Part shown: positions 30,316-39,978 of the stretch, one piece after another
Position numbering within the stretch: position 1 is the stretch's first letter
Layout of the letters: each line of letters starts with the position of its first letter
Source of the DNA: an uncultured Caballeronia sp.
GTDB taxonomy: Bacteria; Pseudomonadota; Gammaproteobacteria; Burkholderiales; Burkholderiaceae
Direction of reading: 5' to 3'
Assembly (NCBI GenBank): GCA_940588625.1
Contig: CALNPU010000013.1
Location: 1-40,173 of the forward strand
DNA: 40,173 nt
Notes under the pieces: generated by a model
What the model was told of the DNA's origin: nothing
What the model saw: the letters and a program-made list of their open reading frames with translations, nothing else
The model's database searches: none
Made by a program: the position numbers and the translations under genes

Positions 30316-31299
30316 ATGTCGGACATCAACCTCGCATCGACTCCGTCAGCCAGCCGCGCTCAACGCGCTCCGAGCCGTGTCGGTGATATCGTTTTCGGTG
30401 GACTGACACGGCTTTCCGCCGTCGTCACGCTGCTGTTGCTGAGCGGCATTATCGTGTCGCTGGTGGTAGCTTCGCTACCTACGCTTGAGAAATTTGGCCT
30501 CAGTTTCCTGTGGCGCGCCGAGTGGGATCCGCAGACCGATAGTTTCGGTGCGCTCGTTCCCATCTACGGCACCATTGCAACGTCCATCATCGCGCTGATC
30601 ATCGCCGTGCCGGTGAGCTTCGGTATTGCGCTGTTCCTGACCGAGCTTGCGCCCGCGTGGCTGCGCCGGCCGCTCGGCGTGGCAATTGAACTGCTCGCAG
30701 CGATTCCGTCGATTGTCTATGGCATGTGGGGCCTGCTGGTCTTCTCGCCCATTTTCGCGACGTATTTCGAAAAACCGCTGGGCAACCTGCTCGGCAATGT
30801 CTGGTTGATCGGCCGCTTTTTCCAGGGGCCGCCTATCGGTATCGGTATCCTGTGCGCCGGTGTGATCCTGGCGATCATGACCATCCCGTACATCGCGGCC
30901 GTGATGCGCGACGTGTTCGAAGTCACGCCGGTCTTGCTGAAGGAATCGGCGTATGGCATTGGCTGCACAACCTGGGAAGTGATGTGGAAGATCGTGCTGC
31001 CGTTCACACGAACCGGTGTTATCGGCGGCGTGATGCTTGGCCTCGGCCGGGCACTCGGCGAAACGATAGCGGTGACGTTCGTGATCGGCAATACCAACCT
31101 GCTCGACAACGTTTCGCTGTTTTCTCCGGGCAACAGCATTACCTCGGCGCTCGCCAACGAATTCGCTGAAGCGAGTCCGGGCCTGCACACGTCGGCGCTG
31201 ATGGAGCTCGGCCTGATCCTGTTCCTGATTACGTTCATCGTGCTTTCGTTCTCCAAACTCATGCTGCTGCACCTTGAAAAAGGGGAGGGTGGCAAGTGA
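30316..31299 (+). CDS. pstC: Phosphate ABC transporter permease PstC
   Basis: Encodes 327 residues from the ATG at 30316 ([13 protein letters not shown]), with GAAGG upstream; the frame is open 11 codons earlier, but this start has the ribosome-binding site. It has about six hydrophobic segments, with the cytoplasmic coupling motif of binding-protein-dependent permeases ([20 protein letters not shown], then [12 protein letters not shown]). It forms the membrane channel with PstA. The stop overlaps the pstA GTG (GTGA), so translation is coupled. Intact. Confidence 0.95.
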   Translation: MSDINLASTPSASRAQRAPSRVGDIVFGGLTRLSAVVTLLLLSGIIVSLVVASLPTLEKFGLSFLWRAEWDPQTDSFGALVPIYGTIATSIIALIIAVPVSFGIALFLTELAPAWLRRPLGVAIELLAAIPSIVYGMWGLLVFSPIFATYFEKPLGNLLGNVWLIGRFFQGPPIGIGILCAGVILAIMTIPYIAAVMRDVFEVTPVLLKESAYGIGCTTWEVMWKIVLPFTRTGVIGGVMLGLGRALGETIAVTFVIGNTNLLDNVSLFSPGNSITSALANEFAEASPGLHTSALMELGLILFLITFIVLSFSKLMLLHLEKGEGGK

Positions 31300-32189
31300 A
31301 CCAGCCCATTACTCAATTCCCTGGCTCCGGCAATCCGGAACGGGAAGAAGCCACGCGCATCAAGTTGCAGCGCCGCCGCAGCAAGAACGTGGTCGCGCTG
31401 GTGTTGTCGCTAGCTGCCATGGCATTCGGCTTGTTGTGGCTCGTGTGGATTCTGTTCGCCACGGTCAAGCTGGGCATTGGCGGTTTGTCGATCGACCTGT
31501 TCACGCAGAACACCCCCCCGCCTAATACCGAGGGCGGTGGTTTGCTGAACGCGATTGTCGGCAGCTTGATACTTGTGCTACTCGCCACGTTCGTTGGCAC
31601 GCCGCTCGGAATTCTTGCGGGCGTGTATCTCGGCGAGTATGGCGACAAGCGCTGGCTTGCAAGCGTGACGCGTTTCATCAACGACATCCTGTTGTCGGCG
31701 CCGTCGATCGTGATCGGCTTGTTCGTGTATGCGCTGGTGGTTGCGCAAATGGGGCGCTTCAGTGGTTGGGCCGGCGTAATCGCGCTTGCTTTGCTACAGA
31801 TCCCCATTGTGATCCGCACGACCGAGAACATGCTGCGGCTGGTGCCGAACGCGCTGCGTGAAGCAGCTTTCGCACTCGGCACACCGAAGTGGAAGATGAT
31901 TGTCTCGATCACGCTGAAGGCGTCGGTCAGCGGCATCGTAACGGGCGTCCTGCTGGCTGTTGCACGTATCACCGGCGAAACCGCGCCGCTGCTCTTCACG
32001 GCGCTGTCCAACCAGTTCTTCTCGTGGGACATGAATCAACCGGTGGCCAACCTGCCTGTCACGATCTACAAGTTCGCGATGAGCCCGTTCCCCCAATGGC
32101 AAGCGCTCGCGTGGGCTGGCGTGTTCCTGATCACGCTGGGCGTGCTCGGCCTGAACATCCTTGCACGCACGATCTTCTCGAAAAAATAA
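31296..32189 (+). CDS. pstA: Phosphate ABC transporter permease PstA
   Basis: Encodes 297 residues from a GTG overlapping the pstC stop; GGGAGGGTGG upstream provides the ribosome-binding site. There are six hydrophobic segments after a basic N-terminal tail. The EAA-like coupling loop is [19 protein letters not shown], followed by [14 protein letters not shown]. It partners with PstC. Intact. Confidence 0.95.
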   Translation: MNQPITQFPGSGNPEREEATRIKLQRRRSKNVVALVLSLAAMAFGLLWLVWILFATVKLGIGGLSIDLFTQNTPPPNTEGGGLLNAIVGSLILVLLATFVGTPLGILAGVYLGEYGDKRWLASVTRFINDILLSAPSIVIGLFVYALVVAQMGRFSGWAGVIALALLQIPIVIRTTENMLRLVPNALREAAFALGTPKWKMIVSITLKASVSGIVTGVLLAVARITGETAPLLFTALSNQFFSWDMNQPVANLPVTIYKFAMSPFPQWQALAWAGVFLITLGVLGLNILARTIFSKK

Positions 32190-32203
32190 GGCGGAACCAT
32201 TCC

Positions 32204-33100
32204 ATGAACACAGTCGCAAGCGATGTGAGCGCCCGGAGTGCTAATCCGGGCGCCGGCGGTGACATCTCCGGCACGGCCCCGGTCGAGCGCGGTGCCGCGC
32301 CCGGCAGCTTCAAGCCGACCCATCACGCGCCGCCGGCCGGCTCCATGAAACCGAAGATCGAGGTGAACAACCTCAACTTCTTCTACAACAAATTTCATGC
32401 GCTGAAGAACATTAACCTGCGGATTCCTGAACATAAGGTGACGGCGTTCATCGGTCCGTCTGGATGTGGCAAGTCGACGCTGCTGCGCACATTCAACAAG
32501 ATGTACGCGCTGTATCCGGAGCAACGCGCGGAAGGCGAGATCCTGATGGACGGCAACGACCTGCTCGATACCCGCCGCGATATCTCGCTGCTGCGTGCAC
32601 GCGTGGGCATGGTGTTCCAGAAACCGATGCCGTTCCCAATGTCGATCTACGACAACATTGCATTCGGCGTAAAGATGTTCGAGCAACTGTCGCGCTCGGG
32701 GATGGACGACCGCGTGGAATGGGCGTTGACGAAAGCAGCGCTCTGGAACGAAGTGAAGGACAAGCTGCAGCAAAGCGGCTATGGCCTGTCGGGTGGACAA
32801 CAGCAGCGCTTGTGCATTGCACGCGGCATTGCAATTTGCCCGGAAGTGCTGCTGCTCGACGAACCGTGTTCCGCGCTCGACCCGATTTCGACGGGCCACA
32901 TTGAAGAATTGATCGCCGAACTGAAGGATGATTACACGGTGGTGATCGTCACGCACAACATGCAGCAGGCGGCGCGTTGTTCGGACTACACTGCCTATAT
33001 GTACCTGGGCGAATTGATTGAATTCGGCGATACGGAAAAGATCTTCATCAAGCCGTCCCGCAAGGAAACGGAAGACTACATCACTGACCGGTTTGGTTGA
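32204..33100 (+). CDS. pstB: Phosphate ABC transporter ATP-binding protein PstB
   Basis: Encodes 298 residues from the ATG at 32204, 14 bases after pstA. The first 45 residues are low-complexity Ala/Pro/Gly and may be dispensable; an internal ATG before [13 protein letters not shown] would give the standard length. It has Walker [10 protein letters not shown] (84-92), Q-loop [12 protein letters not shown], signature LSGGQQQR, Walker [14 protein letters not shown] and the switch His in THNMQQAAR. It energises PstCA. Intact. Confidence 0.95.
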   Translation: MNTVASDVSARSANPGAGGDISGTAPVERGAAPGSFKPTHHAPPAGSMKPKIEVNNLNFFYNKFHALKNINLRIPEHKVTAFIGPSGCGKSTLLRTFNKMYALYPEQRAEGEILMDGNDLLDTRRDISLLRARVGMVFQKPMPFPMSIYDNIAFGVKMFEQLSRSGMDDRVEWALTKAALWNEVKDKLQQSGYGLSGGQQQRLCIARGIAICPEVLLLDEPCSALDPISTGHIEELIAELKDDYTVVIVTHNMQQAARCSDYTAYMYLGELIEFGDTEKIFIKPSRKETEDYITDRFG

Positions 33101-33162
33101 GTGGCGCGGGCTGGGCCTGTCGCCAGGTCATACGGGCTAAAAAAAGGACTTCAGGAGCACAT

Positions 33163-33867
33163 ATGTCCGATAAACATTTGTCGAGCCAGTTCGACGCCGA
33201 TCTGAATGCGGTGTCGTCGAAGGTGCTGGAAATGGGCGGTCTGGTCGAGTCCCAGATCATCAACGCCATGCAGGCGCTCAATATGTTCGACATGGATATT
33301 GTCGAGGCTGTGATTCAAGCCGAGACGCGTCTCAACACCATGGAAGTCGAGATCGACGAGGAGTGCAGCAACATCATCGCGTGCCGTCAGCCCGCCGCGC
33401 GTGACCTGCGTTTGTTGATGGCAATCTCGAAAACGATTACGAATCTCGAGCGCGCCGGCGACGAAGCCGAAAAGATCGCCAAGCGTGTGAAGCGCATCAA
33501 CGAAGATGGCATGGGGCGTAACGTCAACATCGCGGAAATCAAGTTGTCCGGCGAAATGGCGGTCACTATCTTGCACCGCGCGCTAGATGCATTCGCGCGC
33601 CTGGACACCGTCGCCGCCGCGCAAATTGTTCGCGACGACAAAGCCATTGACGAAGAATTCCGCGCGTTCGTGCGCAAGCTGGTCACGTACATGATGGAAG
33701 ACCCGCGCATGATTTCAGCAGGCCTCGACTACCTGTTCATCGCCAAGGCGGTCGAACGGATTGGCGATCATGCGAAGAACATTGCGGAATTCATTATTTA
33801 CATTGTGAAGGGAACGGATGTCCGTCATGTGTCGCGCGATCAACTCGAACGTGAAGCACTGAGCTGA
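33163..33867 (+). CDS. phoU: Phosphate signalling regulator PhoU
   Basis: Encodes 234 residues from the ATG at 33163, preceded by AGGAG. It consists of two PhoU repeats forming three-helix bundles; metal-binding acidic motifs are visible in the first (ERAGDEAEKIAKR) and second (ERIGDHAKNIAE). PhoU links the Pst transporter to the PhoR kinase and keeps the Pho regulon off when phosphate is plentiful. It follows pstB by 62 bases. Intact. Confidence 0.96.
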   Translation: MSDKHLSSQFDADLNAVSSKVLEMGGLVESQIINAMQALNMFDMDIVEAVIQAETRLNTMEVEIDEECSNIIACRQPAARDLRLLMAISKTITNLERAGDEAEKIAKRVKRINEDGMGRNVNIAEIKLSGEMAVTILHRALDAFARLDTVAAAQIVRDDKAIDEEFRAFVRKLVTYMMEDPRMISAGLDYLFIAKAVERIGDHAKNIAEFIIYIVKGTDVRHVSRDQLEREALS

Positions 33868-33927
33868 TTCTTTTGTGATCCAGATTTTGGTTATTTAACT
33901 TACGCGAAGAAGGTTACAGAGGTGCCG

Positions 33928-34635
33928 ATGCCCAGCAGCATTCTCGTTATAGAAGACGAACCCGCGATTTCCGAATTGATTTCGGTGAATCTGCAACACG
34001 CGGGCCATTGCCCCATTCGTGCTTATAACGCGGAACAGGCGCAAAACCTGATCAGCGACGTCTTGCCCGACCTAGTGCTTCTCGACTGGATGCTGCTGGG
34101 TAAATCCGGCATCGCCTTTGCGCGGGAATTACGTGGCAATGAACGCACGAAACATATTCCGATCATCATGCTCACCGCCCGCGGCGACGAGCAGGACAAG
34201 GTGCTCGGACTTGAAATTGGTGCGGACGATTATGTGACGAAGCCATTTTCGCCCAAGGAATTGATGGCGCGGATCAAGGCGGTATTGCGCCGGCGCGCGC
34301 CGCAACTGACCGAAGACGTGGTCGCCATCAACGGCTTGCGTCTCGATCCGGCAACCCATAGGGTGGCGGCACATTCGAACGGCCATGCCGACGATATCAA
34401 GCTCGATCTCGGACCGACCGAGTTCCGCCTGCTGCATTTTTTCATGACGCACCCTGAACGCGTGCATAGCCGCACGCAATTGCTGGATCAGGTGTGGGGC
34501 GATCATGTATTTGTGGAAGAGCGGACGGTGGACGTGCATATCAAACGTCTGCGCGCAGCATTAAAGCCGGCTGGTTGTGATGCTATGATTGAAACGGTTC
34601 GTGGCAGTGGGTACCGGCTAGCCAAGAGTGCTTGA
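33928..34635 (+). CDS. phoB: Phosphate regulon response regulator PhoB
   Basis: Encodes 235 residues from the ATG at 33928, well spaced from AGAGG; an in-frame GTG lies 6 bases earlier. The receiver domain has the acidic pocket (Glu9, Asp10), phospho-acceptor Asp53 in LVLLDWM, the conserved Thr in MLTARG and Lys in DDYVTKPF. The OmpR-type winged-helix domain (DLGPTEFRLLHFF, RTVDVHIKRLRAAL, VRGSGYRL) binds Pho boxes. Residue 57 is Leu in DWMLLGKSG, where the family nearly always has Pro (DWMLPG). PhoB activates pstS and other phosphate-starvation genes. Its stop overlaps a possible TTG start for phoR. Confidence 0.96.
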   Translation: MPSSILVIEDEPAISELISVNLQHAGHCPIRAYNAEQAQNLISDVLPDLVLLDWMLLGKSGIAFARELRGNERTKHIPIIMLTARGDEQDKVLGLEIGADDYVTKPFSPKELMARIKAVLRRRAPQLTEDVVAINGLRLDPATHRVAAHSNGHADDIKLDLGPTEFRLLHFFMTHPERVHSRTQLLDQVWGDHVFVEERTVDVHIKRLRAALKPAGCDAMIETVRGSGYRLAKSA

Positions 34636-34685
34636 AGCCCGAGACCAATCGTGGTCACGTGGCAATAATCTCGATCCGCCAATTC

Positions 34686-35999
34686 ATGAATATCATCTGG
34701 ACGCGTTCTCTCCTGTCCCTCGCGTTGCTCGCGGTATTGAGCGGGATCGTCGGCGCGCTGTTCGGAGTGCGCGTCGCGCTCTGTTTTGCGCTCTTCATGC
34801 TGGTCCTGCAAACTCTTTTCACTACCTTTCATACGCAACGCCTCTGGCGTTTGCTCGACGCGCCCGTGTATGGCGAAGTGCCGAGCACGCCGGGCGTGTG
34901 GGGCGAGATTTATTATCGGCTGCATAAGCTTGCAAAACGCTGGCATGCTCAGGTGCGTCAGGTCGAGCAACAGCATTCACGGTTTATCCAGGGTATCCAG
35001 GCGTCGCCAAATGGCGTGGCAATGCTCGACGACAGCGACCAGATAGAGTGGTGCAACGCTATTGCTGAAACCCATTTCGGGCTGGACGCCAAACGCGATC
35101 TGCGCCAACACATCACGCATCTTGTGCGTCAGCCGGACTTCGTTCGTTATCTCGCTTCACAGCATTACGAGTCGGTGCTAGTGATGCGCGGAATGGGGCT
35201 GAACCGGCAACATGTGTTGTCGGTGCAAATATTCCCCTACGGTGAAAACTGCAAACTGATTTTGACTCAGGACATAACGGAACTGGAACGAACCGATTCC
35301 ATGTGCCGTGATTTTGTCGCGAACGTTTCGCACGAGTTGAAGACGCCGTTGACCGTGCTGTCGGGCTTTCTTGAAACCATGCGCGAGTTGCCGCTGAATG
35401 AATCCGACCGCGCGCGTTATCTGGAGATGATGGAGCAGCAGTCGTCGCGGATGCAGAACATCGTTCGCGGTCTGCTCGTGCTCGCGAATCTGGAAGGCGA
35501 TGTCAAACCACCCAGCGACGACGTTCTCGATATGCGCGCGGTGCTGCGCCATCTTGAAGAGGACGCCGATAATCTTTCGAATGGCCGACATAGAATTACG
35601 TTCGATGCTGATGAAGCGTTGACGGTGTCTGGTTCGGAAACGGAGATTGTCAGTGCACTCGCGAATCTGGTGACGAATGCGATTCGCTATACGCCGGATG
35701 GCGGAACCATCGACGTATCCTGGCAGCGCATTCGCGACCGGGCGGTGTTTTCAGTGCGCGATAGCGGGCTCGGCATTCCGGCGGAACATATTCCGCGTCT
35801 GACCGAGCGGTTTTATCGTGTGGACAGAAGCCGTTCGCGCGATACCGGCGGCACGGGCCTTGGGCTCGCGATCGTGAAGCATGTATTGCAACGGCATCTT
35901 GCCGACCTTGAAATCAAGAGCGAGGAAGGGCGGGGAAGCACCTTCTCGGTCAAGTTCTCGGCCGCCCGTACGGTGCTGAGAAAGTCGATCACCGCTTGA
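34686..35999 (+). CDS. phoR: Phosphate regulon sensor histidine kinase PhoR
   Basis: Encodes 437 residues from the ATG at 34686 (MNIIWTRSLLSLAL), the usual family N-terminus; a TTG at 34632 overlapping the phoB stop would add 18 residues. There are two N-terminal membrane helices (about 5-45), a PAS domain (FIQGIQASPNGVAMLDD onward), the HisKA domain with His216 in NVSHELKTPLTVL, and the HATPase domain with the N box NLVTNAIRYTPDGG, G1 DSGLGIP and G2 GGTGLGLAIV. It autophosphorylates and phosphorylates PhoB when phosphate is low. Intact and convergent with ppk. Confidence 0.94.
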   Translation: MNIIWTRSLLSLALLAVLSGIVGALFGVRVALCFALFMLVLQTLFTTFHTQRLWRLLDAPVYGEVPSTPGVWGEIYYRLHKLAKRWHAQVRQVEQQHSRFIQGIQASPNGVAMLDDSDQIEWCNAIAETHFGLDAKRDLRQHITHLVRQPDFVRYLASQHYESVLVMRGMGLNRQHVLSVQIFPYGENCKLILTQDITELERTDSMCRDFVANVSHELKTPLTVLSGFLETMRELPLNESDRARYLEMMEQQSSRMQNIVRGLLVLANLEGDVKPPSDDVLDMRAVLRHLEEDADNLSNGRHRITFDADEALTVSGSETEIVSALANLVTNAIRYTPDGGTIDVSWQRIRDRAVFSVRDSGLGIPAEHIPRLTERFYRVDRSRSRDTGGTGLGLAIVKHVLQRHLADLEIKSEEGRGSTFSVKFSAARTVLRKSITA

Positions 36000-36069
36000 G
36001 GGTATGTGAAGCGGGATCTGAAGCGGCTTGAAGTGCCTGGAAACAGCGCATCCTCAAGCCGTCGAGACA

Positions 36070-38133
36070 TCAAGAGCAGAACTTCGCGAGCAGACCCAGT
36101 TGCGCATTGCGCAACGACTTTCCCGGGCGCCGCCGCTTGTAGTGCCCGTCGCTTTGCATGAGCCATGCCGACCGGTTATCACCGAGAAACACTGACAGTC
36201 CTTCGGCAATCACGCGCCGTTTCAGACGCCGGTCATTCACCGGAAACGCCACTTCCACGCGCCGGAAGAAGTTGCGGTCCATCCAGTCCGCGCTCGACAA
36301 GTACACCTTCTCTTCTCCGCCCGCATAAAAATAAAAGATGCGGTGATGTTCGAGAAAACGTCCGACGATAGAGCGCACCGTTATGTTCTCGGACAGGTCT
36401 TCCACGCCGGGTTTCAACGCGCAGACGCCACGCACGATCAGGTCGATTTTCACGCCCGCCTGCGATGCCTTATACAACGCGATGATTACGGTCGGTTCGA
36501 GCAACGCATTCATCTTGGCGACAATTCGCGCCTTCTTTCCCGCACGCGCATTGTCGGCTTCAGCACGAATGGCTTCGATCAGATTCGGGCACAGTGTAAA
36601 AGGTGCTTGCCAGAGCTGATGCAGGCGTAATTCGCCGCCGATGCCAGTAAGTTGCTGAAACACGTGATGTACGTCTTCACAGACTTGCTGATCCGACGTC
36701 ATCACCGCGAAATCGGTATAAAGCCGCGCGGTACGCGGGTGATAGTTACCCGTGCCCAGATGCACATAACGCCTGAGCATCATCTTGCCGTTCTTCGAAA
36801 CCCGCCGCACGATCAGCATCATTTTCGCGTGGCATTTATGGCCGACCACGCCGTACACCACGTGAGCGCCGACGGCTTCGAGCTGAGACGCCCAGTTGAT
36901 ATTCGTCTCTTCGTCAAAGCGCGCGAGCAGCTCCACCACGACGGTGACTTCCTTGCCGTTGCGCGCGGCTTGCATCAGCGCGTCCATCAGCGGCGAGTCG
37001 GTGCCGGTCCGATAGATTGTTTGCTTGATCGCGACCACCTGCGGGTCCTTGGCTGCCTGCAGCAGCAACTCGAGCACCGGTTGAAAACTCTCGTATGGAT
37101 GATGCAGGAGGATGTCGCCCTGATCGATGGCATCGAACATATTCGATGCAGCAGCAATAGCCTTTGGCACCGCCGGAATATGCGGCACGAACTTCAGGTC
37201 CGGCCGGTCGACCATCTCCGGCAACTGCATCAGGCGCACGAGATTGACCGGCCCATTCACGCGATAACAATCGCGGTCGTTCAGTTCGCTCTCGTCAAGC
37301 AGACGCCGGATCATGTGAGGTGGCGTCTCCGCCGATACTTCCAGGCGCACCGCGTTGCCCAGGTGCCGCGCGGGCAGTTCGCCCTGCAGCGCCACGCGCA
37401 AGTTGGTGATTTCGTCTTCATCGACGAACAATTCGCTGTTGCGAGTGATGCGGAACTGGTTGCAACTGCGCACGACCAGATGTGGAAACAGCGCGTCGAC
37501 AAAACGCTGCATCAGCGAGCTCAGCAGCACAAAGCCATGCGGATAGCCCGACAGCGCCTCGGGCATGCGCACGAGCCGCGGCAGTGCACGTGGTGCCTGC
37601 ACAATGCCCATCATCGCCTGGCGGCCGAACGCGTCCTTGCCTTCCAGCTCGACCACGAAGTTCAAGCTCTTGTTCAGCACGCGCGGAAACGGATGCGCGG
37701 GATCAAGGCCGATTGGCGTCAGCACCGGCAGCAACTCGTTCTGAAAATAATCACGGGCCCAATCTGTTTGCGCTTCGCTCCACGATTCAACGCCGTGAAA
37801 GTAGATTCCTTCGCTTTCCAGCGTGGGAAACACGGTATTCTGAAGCATGGCGTATTGCTGATGGACCAGCCGATGGGCGCGTTCGACCACGAGGTCGTAC
37901 ACATGTTGCAGCGATATGCCGTCGGGCGAAAGCGAGCCCGGGTTGTCGCGCATTTGTTCCTGCATGCCGGCCATGCGGACTTCAAAAAATTCGTCCAGGT
38001 TGCTGCTGGTAATACAGATGAAGCGGAGCCGTTCGAGCAGCGGAACGGCGGTATCGGCGGCTTGCGACAATACATGTTCGTTAAAACCCAGAATGCCCAG
38101 TTCGCGATTGAGAAGGGGGTAGCGTAAGGACAT
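36070..38133 (-). CDS. ppk: Polyphosphate kinase 1
   Basis: Encodes 687 residues on the minus strand. It has the four-domain PPK1 layout: an N-terminal domain (LNRELGILGFNEHVL), head domain, and two phospholipase-D-like C-terminal domains. The autophosphorylated His is His435 in GHKCHAKMM. The second catalytic His is in LEHHRIFYFY (596/597). RYVHLGTGNYHPRTARLYTD and SSADWMDRNFFRRVE are family signatures. It polymerises the gamma phosphate of ATP into polyphosphate reversibly. It is convergent with phoR and divergent from ppx. Intact. Confidence 0.97.
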   Translation of the reverse strand: MSLRYPLLNRELGILGFNEHVLSQAADTAVPLLERLRFICITSSNLDEFFEVRMAGMQEQMRDNPGSLSPDGISLQHVYDLVVERAHRLVHQQYAMLQNTVFPTLESEGIYFHGVESWSEAQTDWARDYFQNELLPVLTPIGLDPAHPFPRVLNKSLNFVVELEGKDAFGRQAMMGIVQAPRALPRLVRMPEALSGYPHGFVLLSSLMQRFVDALFPHLVVRSCNQFRITRNSELFVDEDEITNLRVALQGELPARHLGNAVRLEVSAETPPHMIRRLLDESELNDRDCYRVNGPVNLVRLMQLPEMVDRPDLKFVPHIPAVPKAIAAASNMFDAIDQGDILLHHPYESFQPVLELLLQAAKDPQVVAIKQTIYRTGTDSPLMDALMQAARNGKEVTVVVELLARFDEETNINWASQLEAVGAHVVYGVVGHKCHAKMMLIVRRVSKNGKMMLRRYVHLGTGNYHPRTARLYTDFAVMTSDQQVCEDVHHVFQQLTGIGGELRLHQLWQAPFTLCPNLIEAIRAEADNARAGKKARIVAKMNALLEPTVIIALYKASQAGVKIDLIVRGVCALKPGVEDLSENITVRSIVGRFLEHHRIFYFYAGGEEKVYLSSADWMDRNFFRRVEVAFPVNDRRLKRRVIAEGLSVFLGDNRSAWLMQSDGHYKRRRPGKSLRNAQLGLLAKFCS

Positions 38134-38463
38134 CGATAGGATAGTATTGGCAGTTAAAAAAACGGAATGTGCAAGAATCGCTCGGAATGCACCACAATAT
38201 GATGACGTTCTTGTGAAATCATAGTGTCATAGATCTAACGCAGGCCTCTGGTAAGATTGATTCTGGCAAGATTTGCCCTGTTCCGTCTAATAATCGAATC
38301 ATCGGCGCACTTTGCTGCATCGGATTATTTGCCAGACCAGCACAGTCGTCCGCTTGGACTTAAAATTGGCGCGCTGCTGCGGCTCGGCGTGTTCAAATGC
38401 TGCCCGCACCGCTTGGAACTGTAAGGCGCTAGCGAGCACAATCCTACGGAACCTGGAAAATCG
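38134..38463. other. Divergent region between ppk and ppx
   Basis: No gene. It is AT-richer than average around 38150-38340. Two GTCAT/ATCAT words near 38215-38230 (AATCATAGTGTCAT) hint at PhoB binding, but their spacing is 8 bases rather than 11, so I do not call a Pho box. Promoters for both genes should lie here. Confidence 0.4.
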
Positions 38464-39978
38464 ATGGTCAACCCCCCTCATCTTTTAGCAGCCGTAGATC
38501 TTGGATCGAACAGCTTCAGGCTGATCGTCGGACGCGTCGAGGAGACGCCTTCCGGCAGCCCGATCTATCAGGTCGACGCGCTGCGTGAACCCGTGCGGCT
38601 TGCGGCGGGTCTGTCACGGGACAAATTTCTCGACCGCGCTTCGCAACTGCGTGGTTGGGATGCACTGAAGCGGTTCGGCGAACGGTTGCGGGACTTTCAT
38701 CCTGATCACGTACGCGCGGTCGCGACCAACACGTTGCGCGTGGCTAAAAACGCCGACGAGTTTCTCGCTGAAGCGCAGAACGCACTCGGCTTTCCCATTG
38801 AAGTGATTGCCGGGCGGGAAGAAGCGCGCCTGATTTATGCGGGCGCAGCGCATTCCGTCCCGGCCAGCGCGGGAAAACGGCTGGTGGTGGATATCGGCGG
38901 AGGATCGACGGAATTTATTATCGGCTTGCACTATATGCCCATTCACATGGAGAGTCTGTATATAGGCTGCGTGAGTCATAGCCGGCAGTTTTTTGCCGCC
39001 GGTAATGTCGATGAGTATTCAATGCGGCAAGCCGAACTCGCTGCCAAGCGTGAAATCGAGATTATCTCGAGCGAATACAAACAGACGGGCTGGGATCAGG
39101 CAATTGGGTCGTCGGGTACTGCGCGGGCGCTGGCCGAGCTGATCGAAGCAAACGGTTTCAACGACCCCGGCATCACTCACGGTATTTCGCGCGGCGGGCT
39201 GGAGCGGCTGAAGAGGGCGCTGATCAAGGCTGAGAACGTGAACCGGCTGAGGCTGATCGCGCTGAAGGCCGACCGGATTCCGGTGCTTGCGGGCGGCTTG
39301 TCGATCATGCTCGGCGTGTTCCAGGAATTGGGCATTGAATACGTCGATACCACCGATGGCGCATTGCGGCTGGGCGTGCTCTACGACCTGTTGGGACGCA
39401 CGCAGCACCAGGACATGCGCACGGTGACGGTGGAAGGCTTCAAGCGGCGCTATTCAGTGGACGGCGAGCAGTCGGACCGTATTGCCGGGCTGGCAATCAG
39501 CTTCTATGAACAGCTGGAAGTCCGCGATGTCGATGCCGAACGGCGTGAAAATCAAATGTTCCTGGGGTGGGCGGCTGCATTGCACGAGATCGGACTGTCC
39601 ATCTCGCATAGCGCTTACCACAAACATTCTGCGTATATCGCGAGTCATGCGGATATGCCCGGGCTCTCGAGGACCGATCAGGCCCGGTTAGCCGGCCTGG
39701 TGCTTGGGCATGTCGGGAAGTTGGGCAAGCTTTCACAGGCTCGTGATGTCGACTGGACCCTGCTGTTCTGTCTCCGGCTTGCGGCGCTGCTTTGCCGGCG
39801 GCGGGCGGATGTCGGGCTTCCGGCCATTCAGGTCGCTCTGGCCAACGGCGGGTTCGATGTGCGTTTGCCCAACGACTGGGTGGCGCTCAATCCGCTTACC
39901 GACTACAGCCTCGCTCAGGAAGCGGCTGAGTGGGAGAAGATCGGCAAGCTGTATCGGGTGGTTTATACGAGCGTTTGA
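38464..39978 (+). CDS. ppx: Exopolyphosphatase (Ppx/GppA family)
   Basis: Encodes 504 residues from the ATG at 38464. It has the sugar-kinase/actin-like fold of Ppx/GppA: phosphate-1 loop AAVDLGSNSFRLIVGR, ATNTLRVAKN, the catalytic acidic residue in GREEARLIYAGA, and the phosphate-2 loop VVDIGGGSTEF. A C-terminal HD-like helical region (YHKHSAYIASHADMPG) follows. It removes terminal phosphates from polyphosphate and may act on pppGpp; sequence alone does not separate the two. Divergent from ppk and intact. Confidence 0.93.
   Translation: MVNPPHLLAAVDLGSNSFRLIVGRVEETPSGSPIYQVDALREPVRLAAGLSRDKFLDRASQLRGWDALKRFGERLRDFHPDHVRAVATNTLRVAKNADEFLAEAQNALGFPIEVIAGREEARLIYAGAAHSVPASAGKRLVVDIGGGSTEFIIGLHYMPIHMESLYIGCVSHSRQFFAAGNVDEYSMRQAELAAKREIEIISSEYKQTGWDQAIGSSGTARALAELIEANGFNDPGITHGISRGGLERLKRALIKAENVNRLRLIALKADRIPVLAGGLSIMLGVFQELGIEYVDTTDGALRLGVLYDLLGRTQHQDMRTVTVEGFKRRYSVDGEQSDRIAGLAISFYEQLEVRDVDAERRENQMFLGWAAALHEIGLSISHSAYHKHSAYIASHADMPGLSRTDQARLAGLVLGHVGKLGKLSQARDVDWTLLFCLRLAALLCRRRADVGLPAIQVALANGGFDVRLPNDWVALNPLTDYSLAQEAAEWEKIGKLYRVVYTSV

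Noticed and set aside
35994..36059. Inverted repeat GCTTGAGG / CCTCAAGC spanning the phoR-ppk junction
   Set aside because: The stem is only 8 bp with a 50-base loop and no T-run, so it is not a credible terminator.
36652..38127. 491-codon plus-strand open frame opposite ppk
   Set aside because: Same type of antisense shadow; ppk is complete with all motifs, and the antisense product has no recognisable features or ribosome-binding site.
38210..38235. Possible Pho box between ppk and ppx
   Set aside because: The TCAT words are 8 bases apart instead of 11 and match the 7-mer consensus poorly on either strand.
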